Below, piece after piece: positions 9,538-17,828 of a stretch of DNA of 64,000 bases; positions within the stretch are counted from its first letter, which is position 1; each line of letters begins with the position of its first letter. Below the pieces are notes generated by a model that worked only from the letters and a program-made list of their open reading frames with translations, ran no database searches and was not told the origin of the DNA. Made by a program: the position numbers and the translations under genes. The stretch covers positions 54,942-118,941 of the forward strand of contig CAISJD010000065.1 in assembly GCA_903885605.1 (NCBI GenBank), in the 5' to 3' direction. Source of the stretch: an uncultured Chthonomonas sp. Its GTDB lineage: Bacteria > Armatimonadota > Chthonomonadetes > Chthonomonadales > CAJBBX01.

Positions 9538-9557
9538 CCGGTCCCGATCCGGACCGG
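9538..9557. repeat. Inverted repeat in the rhaM / GT4 divergent intergenic region
   Basis: Arms CCGGTCC and GGACCGG separated by six bases. It lies 18 bp before the GTG of the glycosyltransferase gene, just upstream of its SD (AAGGAG). It could be an operator for a dimeric repressor or a small hairpin in the 5' leader. Confidence 0.4.
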
Positions 9558-9574
9558 ATGACCAAGGAGACCAG

Positions 9575-10777
9575 GTGACACCAGGTTCCATCGATGCGGC
9601 GGCGCACAGCGGTCGCCCGCTGGAGTTCCTCTTCATGAGTTCCTGTCCCGAGCCCTGGGGAGGCAGCGAGGAGCTCTACGCCGGCGCCGCGCGCATCCTG
9701 GCGGCGCAAGGCCACTCCGCCTCCGTCATCAAGACCCTCGTGGTGCAGTCCCACCCGCAGATCACCCAGCTCCGCTGCCAGGGCATCGCCGCCAGGGACT
9801 ACTACTCGCTCCTTCCGCCGCTCCCCGTACGGGCCGGCGCACGCCTGATGCCTGGCCGGTTCCGACCCAACGATTGGCGCCATGATATGCTGGTGCGGCT
9901 CCTGCGGACGCAGAAGCCCAGCCTGGTGGTCATCTCGCAGGGCGACAACTTCGACGGCATGCGCTACACCGACCCGTGCATCGAGTCCGGCACCCCTTAC
10001 GTGCTTCTCTGCCAGAAGGCGTCCGACCCGCACTGGCCGCCGGACCAGGCGCTGACAGCCATGCGGCGCGGCTACCAGCAGGCGGAGCGATGCTACTTCG
10101 TCTCGCACCATAACCGCGACCTCACCGAGTGCCAGATCGGCGCGCGGCTGCCCAACGCCGAGGTGGTCCACAACCCGTTCATGGTTGACGCACCTGAGGC
10201 GCTGCCCTGGCCTGACGCGCCGGACGGCCACTTCCGGATCGCGTGCGTGGGGCGCCTCTTCGCGCGAGACAAAGGGCAGGACACCCTGCTGCGGGTGCTG
10301 GCCCAGCCCAAGTGGCTCTCGCGCAGCGTCACCGTCAGCTTCTACGGCAACGGCTGCCACCGCAAGGCCTACGAGGGAATGGCTGCGCTGCTGGACCTCC
10401 CCATGGTCCGCTTCGCGTCGTTCTCGGACAACATCACCGACGTCTGGCGCAAGCACCACGCCCTTGTTCTTTGCTCGCGGGCCGAGGGGCTGCCGCTGGT
10501 GCTGGTGGAGGCCATGATGTGCGGTCGCCTTGGCATCGTCAGCAACGCCGGCGGCAACGGCGAGGTGATCGACGACAACGAGACGGGCTTCCTCGCCCGC
10601 GGCGTCTGCTTCAACACCATGGACGAGGCCCTGGACCGGGCGTGGGAACGCCGCGCGGAGTGGCGCGAGATCGGCCTGGCCGCGGCCCGGCGCATCCGCG
10701 AGATCTGGCCCGCCGACCCGTGCCGCGAGTTCGCGGACAAGGTCCTGGCCGTCGCGGAGACCCATGGCGCAGCCTGA
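9575..10777 (+). CDS. Family 4 glycosyltransferase
   Basis: 400-residue cytosolic GT-B enzyme that transfers a sugar from a nucleotide donor. The N-terminal domain opens FLFMSSCPEPWGGSEELYAG (acceptor-side Gly-rich loop). The C-terminal donor domain begins FRIACVGRLFARDKGQDTLL and contains the E-x7-E motif in AEGLPLVLVEAM followed by NAGGNGEVIDDNETGFL. The GTG start has SD AAGGAG. It overlaps the ABC permease gene by 14 bp and opens the plus-strand glycan island, so it probably builds the exported glycan or glycolipid. Confidence 0.88.
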   Translation: MTPGSIDAAAHSGRPLEFLFMSSCPEPWGGSEELYAGAARILAAQGHSASVIKTLVVQSHPQITQLRCQGIAARDYYSLLPPLPVRAGARLMPGRFRPNDWRHDMLVRLLRTQKPSLVVISQGDNFDGMRYTDPCIESGTPYVLLCQKASDPHWPPDQALTAMRRGYQQAERCYFVSHHNRDLTECQIGARLPNAEVVHNPFMVDAPEALPWPDAPDGHFRIACVGRLFARDKGQDTLLRVLAQPKWLSRSVTVSFYGNGCHRKAYEGMAALLDLPMVRFASFSDNITDVWRKHHALVLCSRAEGLPLVLVEAMMCGRLGIVSNAGGNGEVIDDNETGFLARGVCFNTMDEALDRAWERRAEWREIGLAAARRIREIWPADPCREFADKVLAVAETHGAA

Positions 10778-11627
10778 GCCCCAGCCGGCCCCGCTCCTCG
10801 TCATCAGCGCGGAGAGCCGCATGCGCCACCCGCGCCGCTTCGTGCGCGAGGCGTTTGCCGACCTGCGGGCCTCGCTGCCCACGGCGCGGAGCCTGCTCGC
10901 CCAGCGCCTGCGCCAGCGCTACCGGCACTCCTCCCTGGGCTTCCTCTGGGCCTTCCTGCCTGCCGCGTTCGTGGCCGTCATCATGACCTTCGTGCGGAAG
11001 GCGCGCTTCCCGCTCTTTGAGACGGGCTCCATCCCGCCTCAGGTCTATGGCCTCTACGGCATCGTCATGATGCAGTCGTTCCTCGAAGCCCTCAATGCCG
11101 AGCGCATGGCGATCAGCAGCCATCGGCAGCTTCTCTCCCGGCAGCGCATCCCCCTGGAGGCCATGCTGCTGGCTGCCGGCGGCGAGGCGCTGGTGGGCCT
11201 CGGCATGAAGATGCTGGCGGTGGCCTTTGTCTGCCTGCTCCTGGCTGCGCCGCCGGCGCCCACGCTGGCTCTGGGGCTCATCTGTATGCTGCAGGTGCTG
11301 GCCCTCGGCGCCGCGATCGGCGTCGGGATCGCCGCATGGAACGCCATGAGCCACGACCTGGACCATGCCATGATGGTCCTGCCGTGGGTCATCATCAGCA
11401 CCACGCCCGTCTTCATACGGCCGCCGCAGGGCTCGGGACTGGCGCGCGTCCACGCCGCCAACCCGCTGGCATGGCTGATCGACAACGCCCGGGCGTACGC
11501 GTGCACCGGCGCGGGTAGCCCGGCCCTCCTGGTGGGCGCTACGGTGGCTCTGGCACTGGTGCTGATGGCCGCCTGGCTCGTGGCGCGGCTGAGCCTGCCC
11601 TACGCGCTGGAACGGGCTACGGACTGA
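10764..11627 (+). CDS. wzm: ABC-2 type polysaccharide/lipid export permease (Wzm-like)
   Basis: 287-residue inner-membrane permease. A cytoplasmic N-terminal region with SLLAQRLRQRYRHSSLGFLW is the family signature before the first membrane span. About six hydrophobic segments follow, including LWAFLPAAFVAVIMTFV and LALGLICMLQVLALGAAIGV, and HAANPLAWLIDNARA is the re-entrant region typical of TagG/Wzm/RfbA permeases. It overlaps the glycosyltransferase gene and ends two bases before the ATPase gene. Together they form an exporter for lipid-linked glycan or a related lipid. Substrate unknown. Confidence 0.88.
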   Translation: MAQPEPQPAPLLVISAESRMRHPRRFVREAFADLRASLPTARSLLAQRLRQRYRHSSLGFLWAFLPAAFVAVIMTFVRKARFPLFETGSIPPQVYGLYGIVMMQSFLEALNAERMAISSHRQLLSRQRIPLEAMLLAAGGEALVGLGMKMLAVAFVCLLLAAPPAPTLALGLICMLQVLALGAAIGVGIAAWNAMSHDLDHAMMVLPWVIISTTPVFIRPPQGSGLARVHAANPLAWLIDNARAYACTGAGSPALLVGATVALALVLMAAWLVARLSLPYALERATD

Positions 11628-11628
11628 G

Positions 11629-12900
11629 ATGGACCGTCCCCTCCTCACCCTTGAGGGCGTCTCCAAGCGCTACAGCCGAAACCACCGACTGAACCTGCGC
11701 TACGGCCTCCAGGACATCGCCGCCGAGGCGGCCGGGCGCAACCCGGAGCGCCGCCTGCGGACCAGCGAGTTCTGGGCCCTGCAGGATGTGAGCCTGGAGG
11801 TGTGCGCAGGCGAGGTGCTGGGCGTCATCGGCCACAACGGCGCGGGCAAGAGCACGCTCATCAATCTGGCGGCCCGGGTGCAACGGCCGACCCTGGGCCG
11901 TCTGGTCTACCATACCGACCGCGTGATCGCCCTGGACGCCCACGGCGGGCTCAGCGGCGCCCAGACGGGCCGCGAGAACATCGTCAGCAAGCTCGCCATG
12001 CACGGCGTGCCGCCGCACGAGATCCGCGAGGCCATCCCGGAGTTGATCGCCTACTCCGGCCTCGGCGAGTTCATCGACGCGCCCACGGGCACCTACAGCC
12101 AGGGCATGCGCCTGCGGCTGGCCTTCTCCATCTACACGCGCCTGAAGCCGGACCTCTTTCTCGTGGATGAGGCCATCGGCGGCGGCGACCTGCGCTTCCG
12201 GGGCAAGTTCCAGCGGTTCCTGAGGGAGTATGTGGATGAGGGCGGCTCCATCCTCCTGGCGAGCCACGACCTGTACCTGGTGCAGATGCTCTGCCGACGC
12301 TGCATCCTGCTCGACGGGGGGCGCGTCGTGGAGGCCGGCCCGCCTGAGACCGTCGTCAGCCGTTACGAGGAAATGATGGGCGCCCAGGACCTCGATCTGG
12401 CTGCCGCGAAGAAGGCCGACCGAAAGCGCAAGGCGCATCAGGCGTCGGATCGCGGGCCGGAGGCGAGCGGCCTGGAGATCACCGCGACCGAGATGGTGGG
12501 CGAGGAGGGACCGGAACTCATACCCGGCGAGCCGGCCCTCATTCGCGTCCACTGCCGGGCAGCCGAGGCGATCCCGAAGGTGAACTGGGGGTTCGAGCTT
12601 GCCTGCCCGGAGCACTTCCCGCTCACCTCGGCCCTCTGCCCGCCCGAGTATGCCGTCGAACTCCGCATCGGCGACAACGTCCTCGAGGCCCGCATCGACC
12701 GCTTACCCCTGATGCCGGGCGAGTACGACCTCCATTGCGCGGTCCTGCATGTGCCCAGCGGGGCCCCGCTCGCGATGCGCGGGTACCAGACTGCACCGGA
12801 CAGCTTCACGGTGGACGCGCCCGAAGAGGCGGGCATGAATATCCTGCGCCACCGGCAAGGAGTGTTCTACCTGCCCGTGGACTTCGGGGAGCCGCGGTGA
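11629..12900 (+). CDS. wzt: ABC exporter ATPase with C-terminal substrate-recognition domain (Wzt-like)
   Basis: 423-residue ATPase partner of the permease. Walker A GHNGAGKSTL (residues 68-77) is followed by the signature loop YSQGMRLRLAFS, Walker B LFLVDEAIGGGD and the switch His in LLASHDLYLV. The ATPase domain ends near 255. After a charged linker, residues about 275-420 form a separate beta-rich domain (LEITATEMVGEEG, LIPGEPALIRVHC), as in Wzt proteins that bind the modified non-reducing end of an O-antigen. Such tails usually recognise a capping group, perhaps sulfate here given the neighbours. Its stop overlaps the GTG of the next gene. Confidence 0.92.
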   Translation: MDRPLLTLEGVSKRYSRNHRLNLRYGLQDIAAEAAGRNPERRLRTSEFWALQDVSLEVCAGEVLGVIGHNGAGKSTLINLAARVQRPTLGRLVYHTDRVIALDAHGGLSGAQTGRENIVSKLAMHGVPPHEIREAIPELIAYSGLGEFIDAPTGTYSQGMRLRLAFSIYTRLKPDLFLVDEAIGGGDLRFRGKFQRFLREYVDEGGSILLASHDLYLVQMLCRRCILLDGGRVVEAGPPETVVSRYEEMMGAQDLDLAAAKKADRKRKAHQASDRGPEASGLEITATEMVGEEGPELIPGEPALIRVHCRAAEAIPKVNWGFELACPEHFPLTSALCPPEYAVELRIGDNVLEARIDRLPLMPGEYDLHCAVLHVPSGAPLAMRGYQTAPDSFTVDAPEEAGMNILRHRQGVFYLPVDFGEPR

Positions 12901-14903
12901 CGGCCCTGCCCGCAACTCCCGCCGCGCTGCCCGGCCTGATTCGCGCGGAGCAGTGGTGGGCTTACAAAGGTCCGCCGGTGCTGCTGGCCGTCTATGCCGT
13001 GGCCCTCCGCGCCAACCTGCCCCCCTCTGCCGTCTGGCGCGTCGCCGGGTGGCTGGTGCTGTCGCTGGCTCCGGCGGCCGCCTACGCCAACCTGCTGAAC
13101 GACTGGACCGACATCGCGCAGGATGCCCGCGCCGGCAAGACCAACCGCATGGCCGGCAAGCCGCTCTGGTTCTGCGCCGCGGCGCTTGCCGTGCCCCTGG
13201 CACTCGGCTCCGCCTGCGCCTGGGCCATGCGCGACGCCCCCCTGTCGCTGGCGCTCTACGCCTCAGTCTGGCTCGTCTTCACGCTCTACTCCGTGCGGCC
13301 GTTCCGGCTCAAGTGCCGCCGCCTCGCCGGCGTGGCCGCCGATGCGCTGGGCGCGCACTTGCTCCTGACACTCTATGCGCTGGCCTATGTGGCCTATGCC
13401 ACAGGCGTCGCCGCCGCGCGGACGCCCCTGGGCATCAGCCTCTGCGCCCTGAGCCTGATCTCCGGCTTGCGAGGCATCCTCGCGCACCAGATCCTGGACC
13501 GGGATGCAGACCGCCGCGGCGCGGTTGCGACCTTTGTCGCCGGCCAGGACCCCTGGGTGGTGCGGAGGGCCATCGAGCAGCGCCTCTGGCCCGCCGAGCT
13601 GGCGGCAGGCCTCGCCCTGCTGCTCGTACTGGCGGACGCGATGGTGGCAGCCTTCGTGGCGGCCGGCCTGATGTTGGATCATATCCGCGCCCGGCAGCTG
13701 AACCTGCGCGTCGGCATCGTGCCCCGGACCGGTACCGATATGCAGGCGTTGCTCGACGTCTACGACCTCTGGCTGCCTGTGGGCGTCCTCTGCGCCTTCG
13801 CGGTACGGCAACCGCTGGGCTGGTGGCTACCGGTCGCGCATCTCGGGCTGTTCCCCGGCCATGCCGTCCGCGCCGGCGGCCACGTGTGGCACTTCGCACG
13901 GTGGCGGCTGTACCCCTTACTCATGGGAGCGCCCTTTGCATCGCGGCACGCAGTTGCGTCCCGCGACGTGCCGACGACGACGGACGCCGCGCCGCGCCTG
14001 AGCCGCGACGCCAACGTCCTGCGTGACGGCCTCCATGTGGTTCTGGCGCCGCCGAAGACGGGGAGCAGCACGGTGGCCGCTACCCTCGCCGCCCTACCCA
14101 TTCCCGGAGCGGTCCGCCGGGTGCATACGCTCAACCCCGAACTGGCGACCGACCGGCGAGTATGGGAGCAGGCTGAAACGTTCGCGCATACGCGGGACAT
14201 CCTCCCGTACGCGGTCGAGGAGGTCTGGCGCACGTCGGCGCTGGTCCGCATGATGCTGACCGTGGCGAGCGCCCTACCCGAAGCCTCGTCATCTGAGGCC
14301 GCCCGCATCAACGTCATCGTCCCGCTCAGGGAGCCCGTGGCCCGGTACCTCTCCTCGATGTTCTACTTCTGCTGGTACCTCCACGGCGACGGGGCCGCTC
14401 GACTGCTGACGCCCGAGTTCGTCGATGGGCGTCTGCTCGCTGACCATGAGTACCCGGTATGGGGAGGGACGCCCGACTGGTGGTCCTACGACGCCTGGCT
14501 CGACCGTGAGCTACGCGATGGACTGGGCATCGATGTGATGGCCGAGCCGTTCGACACCGACCGCGGTTGGGGAATCTACGAGGGGAGGGGCGCCCGTGCA
14601 CTGGTGATCCGCCAGGAGAACTTCGGCGCACTGGCCGAGGCGCTGGAGACCTTCTACTCGCTTCCCGTCGGCAGTGTGGCAGTTATCCGGGCCAATGAGG
14701 CCGCCGACCATGCGTACGCCGAGGCCTATGGAGCATCTGCGGCAGCGGTCCGGATCGCGTCGGCGCGGTTGGACCAGGTGTATGGCGCGAGGTTCGCGCG
14801 CCACTTCTACGCGCCCTCTGAGAGGGTCGTCTTCGCCCGTCGCTGGAGCGGGGACGCGGCGCCGCCGCGATCGCCGTCGGCTCAGATCGGAGTGGCCGGG
14901 TGA
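12897..14903 (+). CDS. UbiA-type prenyltransferase fused to a sulfotransferase-like domain
   Basis: 668-residue two-domain membrane protein. Residues about 10-345 are UbiA-like: multiple hydrophobic helices, first Asp motif NLLNDWTDIAQD (Asn68, Asp69, Asp72, Asp76), a following GKTNR, and second Asp motif ILDRDADRRG (Asp201, Asp203, Asp205). Such enzymes move a prenyl chain, or phosphoribose in the DPPR synthase branch, onto an acceptor. After a linker, residues about 375-668 carry VVLAPPKTGSST, like the 5'-phosphosulfate loop of sulfotransferases and of capsular-polysaccharide synthesis proteins, then VIVPLREPVARYLSSMF as the 3'-phosphate loop. The GTG at 12897 overlaps the wzt stop. The reading frame extends upstream but lies inside wzt. 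It ends overlapping the cyclase-like gene. I know of no described fusion of this kind. Confidence 0.78.
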   Translation: MTALPATPAALPGLIRAEQWWAYKGPPVLLAVYAVALRANLPPSAVWRVAGWLVLSLAPAAAYANLLNDWTDIAQDARAGKTNRMAGKPLWFCAAALAVPLALGSACAWAMRDAPLSLALYASVWLVFTLYSVRPFRLKCRRLAGVAADALGAHLLLTLYALAYVAYATGVAAARTPLGISLCALSLISGLRGILAHQILDRDADRRGAVATFVAGQDPWVVRRAIEQRLWPAELAAGLALLLVLADAMVAAFVAAGLMLDHIRARQLNLRVGIVPRTGTDMQALLDVYDLWLPVGVLCAFAVRQPLGWWLPVAHLGLFPGHAVRAGGHVWHFARWRLYPLLMGAPFASRHAVASRDVPTTTDAAPRLSRDANVLRDGLHVVLAPPKTGSSTVAATLAALPIPGAVRRVHTLNPELATDRRVWEQAETFAHTRDILPYAVEEVWRTSALVRMMLTVASALPEASSSEAARINVIVPLREPVARYLSSMFYFCWYLHGDGAARLLTPEFVDGRLLADHEYPVWGGTPDWWSYDAWLDRELRDGLGIDVMAEPFDTDRGWGIYEGRGARALVIRQENFGALAEALETFYSLPVGSVAVIRANEAADHAYAEAYGASAAAVRIASARLDQVYGARFARHFYAPSERVVFARRWSGDAAPPRSPSAQIGVAG

Positions 14904-15895
14904 TGGGCCTGTTGCGGCAGTGGACGACCCGTCGTGAGCGCGTTGCCGGACGAGAGGACGCCATCGAGCGCGCGGTGCAGTACGTCTGCCGCGCCCAGGC
15001 GGTCGACGGGATCTTTCCCGGCATGCGCAGCGCCGACCCCGCGTTCGTGGAGTGGTCGCCGTCCCATGAGCACTACACCACATTGGTCATTGTGTGCGCA
15101 CTTCGCGGTGTCAGACACCCCGCGCTCGGCAGGGTGCGACGCCTTGCGGCTCAGACCCTGCTGCGCGAGATGACGCCTCCCGGACTGTGGCGGTTCAACT
15201 CAGCGGAGGTGTACGCGAATGCACGGTACCCGTGGCCGCTCGACGTGGACGATACCGCGCTCGGGTCAATGGCCTTCAGGAAGCACCGGCTCGACCTGTG
15301 GCTCGGGCGGAACGCGGCGCGGTTGCTGAGAGCTCAAGACGCGAACGGACTCTTCGTCACATGGTTGGAGGACTCGGCGTACCGGAACCCCGTATGCGCC
15401 GTCGTGAACGCTAACGCCGTCTGGTACCTCGGCGAGCGGCCAGAGACAGCCGCGGCGATCCGCTGGTTGTGCCGTGTGGCCGAAGACCGGACGGAGCAGG
15501 AGAACATGACCTACTATCATGAGCCGATGCACTTCGCCTACGCAGTCTCGCGAGCCGCTGCCGAAGGCGTCGCCACGCTGCGCACCGTCGGCGCCGCGCT
15601 CGTTCAGCGCGTTGAGGAATCGGCCCCGGCCGGCGAATGGACCGGGTCCGAGCTCGGAGCCGCACAGGCCCTCTGCACCCTGGTCAGGTCCGGCTTCGGC
15701 ACGCACCGACTCGTCCCTGCGCTCGCGTCGCGTCTGATCGGCGGCCAGAGCGCCGACGGTTCCTGGTCCGCCGCCCCGGCGTGGAGCGCCCGGCTATCGG
15801 ACGCTGTGCGGGGGATACCCGATCAGCCGCGGCTCCACTGGGGGTCGCCCGCGACAACGACTGCAGTCGCACTGGAGGCTCTGGCGCTGCTGTAG
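14900..15895 (+). CDS. Small alpha/alpha-toroid protein with class II terpene cyclase DxDD motif
   Basis: 331-residue protein of the prenyltransferase / squalene-cyclase toroid superfamily, about half the size of a full squalene-hopene cyclase. DVDDTA near residue 115 matches the DxDD proton-donor motif of class II terpene cyclases. Three QW-like repeats (Q-x3-G-x-aromatic) are seen: QAVDGIF, QDANGLF and QSADGSW. It is all-helical with no signal peptide. GTG 14900 overlaps the stop of the UbiA fusion; ATG 14903 is the alternative start. It may cyclise a prenyl chain supplied by the UbiA domain. A non-catalytic toroid or polysaccharide-related role is also possible. Confidence 0.65.
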   Translation: MMGLLRQWTTRRERVAGREDAIERAVQYVCRAQAVDGIFPGMRSADPAFVEWSPSHEHYTTLVIVCALRGVRHPALGRVRRLAAQTLLREMTPPGLWRFNSAEVYANARYPWPLDVDDTALGSMAFRKHRLDLWLGRNAARLLRAQDANGLFVTWLEDSAYRNPVCAVVNANAVWYLGERPETAAAIRWLCRVAEDRTEQENMTYYHEPMHFAYAVSRAAAEGVATLRTVGAALVQRVEESAPAGEWTGSELGAAQALCTLVRSGFGTHRLVPALASRLIGGQSADGSWSAAPAWSARLSDAVRGIPDQPRLHWGSPATTTAVALEALALL

Positions 15896-15973
15896 ATGCG
15901 GGAGCGCCTGCCGGGTGCCTGCGGCCTTCGCGCGTCGGTGGAGCGGCGCCGAGGAGCCGCGAGGAGGTTGACC

Positions 15974-16843
15974 GTGTCTGACCTGCCTGATCTGTATTTC
16001 GCGCACATTCCGAAGACGGCCGGAACCTCTGTGGCGGAGGTTCTGCGGAAGGCCTACGGCTGCGACGCCATTGTGCCGGCCTACACGTGGAACGAGCTTC
16101 GCCGCCTGCCGATGCGGTCTCTGCGGCAACACCGTTGCTGGGTCGGCCACCTGGGTCCGCTGCCGTACGCCATGTCGGCGCGACCGTTGATGGCCTTCAC
16201 GATTCTGCGTGACCCGGTGGAGCGGGCCGTCTCGCATGTTGAGTACGTCAAGCAGGAGATCCTCGGCAAGACCGGTAACTGCCAGGGTCACCCGGTGGCA
16301 CAACACGTAGACAAGCCGCTCGAAGCGCTGTTGGAGATCCCGTCCGTGCGGAAGTCACTCAGCAATGCGCAGACAGCGTGGCTCGGCGCTCGCGTGGACC
16401 GGGCCACTGTGCGGTGGGGAATACCGGCCGACTTTCCGCGACGCCTGCACACGCAGTTGCGTCGGGCAGGCGACGAGGTGCTGTTGGCCCGCGCCAAGGA
16501 GCATCTCGACGCGCTGGCGGTGGTTGGCACGGTGGACCGTATGGATGAATCGATTGCGGCTATCTGCACCCTTCTCGGCGTTGAGCCGCCTGAGCGAGCG
16601 CCGCGTGCCAACGTTGGGCCCAGGTCGCGCAGCGGCCTGAGCCACCGCGAGCGCATTGGGCCCGAGCTGGCCGCCCGGCTTGATGCGCTGAACGAGCAGG
16701 ACCATGCTCTGCTCGCCTACGCGAAGGCCCACTTCGGGCTCAAGGCGAACCCTCAGCCCGTGTGCTTGTCCTGCCCGGCCGGGGCCATGCCGTCGCGTTT
16801 ATCCACCTGGATGGAGCTTGTGCGTCGTCGTCTGCGGCGGTAA
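15974..16843 (+). CDS. Sulfotransferase family 2 protein
   Basis: 289-residue cytosolic PAPS-dependent sulfotransferase. HIPKTAGTS (residues 11-19) is the 5'-phosphosulfate-binding loop, and TILRDPVERAVSHVEYV is the 3'-phosphate-binding motif of carbohydrate-type (family 2) enzymes. GTG 15974 is chosen because GAGGAGG sits six bases upstream; an in-frame TTG two codons earlier is less likely. It follows the cyclase-like gene by 78 bp and converges on a second sulfotransferase gene. It probably sulfates the island's glycan or lipid product. Confidence 0.85.
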   Translation: MSDLPDLYFAHIPKTAGTSVAEVLRKAYGCDAIVPAYTWNELRRLPMRSLRQHRCWVGHLGPLPYAMSARPLMAFTILRDPVERAVSHVEYVKQEILGKTGNCQGHPVAQHVDKPLEALLEIPSVRKSLSNAQTAWLGARVDRATVRWGIPADFPRRLHTQLRRAGDEVLLARAKEHLDALAVVGTVDRMDESIAAICTLLGVEPPERAPRANVGPRSRSGLSHRERIGPELAARLDALNEQDHALLAYAKAHFGLKANPQPVCLSCPAGAMPSRLSTWMELVRRRLRR

Positions 16844-16864
16844 CGGTTCGCCGCTGCGTTCGGC

Positions 16865-17761
16865 TCAGGCCTGACGCCAGACCTGCCACCACCGCCGTGA
16901 CGCCGCCCGGACCTGCCGGGCGTGGAGGTTCACGGCGTGCTCGTAGAACTCGCGGTCGAGGGCCGTCACCTGGTCCACAAAGGCGGCCTGCCTGGCCGTG
17001 AGCGTGCCCGATGAGCGGTAGCTCCCGGCCGTCTTGCGCGCCGGGTTCACATTCTCGACCGGCACTTCGGCAGGCGGACCCACGCCGAGGTAACGGCAGA
17101 CCATGCGGACGGATGCTTCCATGTCCTCAACGAGGCCGACCACCACCATCGATTCCAGATTCCTGACGGCTTCGGCGTAGACGTCGCGGTCGGGTACCGG
17201 GCCCGACCGGGCGGCTAACTCCTCGGCGAGCCCGAGTCTCTCGGTTGCTTGTTTGAGGCGGTCGATCTCAAAGTGAACGCCCAGACACCGGACCTGTCCA
17301 TTGCTTACCTGCGAGATCGCGAGCGGGTGATTCAGTAGCGGCAGGCCGTCTCCAGCCACCAGGAGGCCGGCCACCTCGTCAACCGTCTGGTAGGGGCCTA
17401 GCTCACGCCACCGCTGCTCCGAAGCGGCGGCTATGTCCCGTGCATTCAAACCGCATCGGATCTGGTTCCGTAGGCCGTGGTTCACCGACGAGACGTATAA
17501 CTCAAATGGGTCGCGGAGCATGGTCACGGTGGGCACCTGCTTCGTCAGCAGGTCCTGCAGCGCGGTGCCGAAGTGGCCGGTGTAGCAGCGGTACCCGTTG
17601 AGTGAGGCCGGGTCGAGCTTCATCAGCTCGTCCAAGTTGTGTGCGGGTATCGAGTCTGCCGGGCGATAGGCGCGCCTGATGATGCCTGCCAGCACGGTGC
17701 CGGCCGTCTTCGGGATGTGGATGAAGCTGATCTCGCGATCCGGTGGGGCCTTTTTTCTCAT
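16865..17761 (-). CDS. Sulfotransferase family 2 protein, convergent
   Basis: 298-residue paralogue of the preceding sulfotransferase. FIHIPKTAGTV (5'-phosphosulfate loop) is near residue 14, and VTMLRDPFELYVSSVNHGLR carries the 3'-phosphate motif. The middle region differs from its neighbour, suggesting another acceptor. It faces the other sulfotransferase tail to tail with a 21-bp gap. On its own strand it lies 67 bp after rhaA, separated by a strong hairpin. No good SD is visible before ATG 17761, so translation may be weak. Confidence 0.83.
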   Translation of the reverse strand: MRKKAPPDREISFIHIPKTAGTVLAGIIRRAYRPADSIPAHNLDELMKLDPASLNGYRCYTGHFGTALQDLLTKQVPTVTMLRDPFELYVSSVNHGLRNQIRCGLNARDIAAASEQRWRELGPYQTVDEVAGLLVAGDGLPLLNHPLAISQVSNGQVRCLGVHFEIDRLKQATERLGLAEELAARSGPVPDRDVYAEAVRNLESMVVVGLVEDMEASVRMVCRYLGVGPPAEVPVENVNPARKTAGSYRSSGTLTARQAAFVDQVTALDREFYEHAVNLHARQVRAASRRWWQVWRQA

Positions 17762-17786
17762 GGGCGAGGAGCCTGGGGGGGGCAGG

Positions 17787-17821
17787 GCTGGGCGGCACGC
17801 CTGACGGACGCGCCGCCCAGC
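17787..17821 (-). terminator. GC-rich hairpin after rhaA
   Basis: Perfect 10-bp arms GCTGGGCGGC and GCCGCCCAGC with a 15-base loop, starting 8 bp after the rhaA stop. There is no U-run, so it may be a processing or pause site rather than a complete intrinsic terminator. Confidence 0.45.
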
Positions 17822-17828
17822 GCGGTGG

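Noticed and set aside
12735..12896. N-terminal extension of the UbiA fusion
   Set aside because: Lies inside wzt in another frame and encodes Arg-rich sequence. GTG 12897 fits the overlap and the UbiA start.
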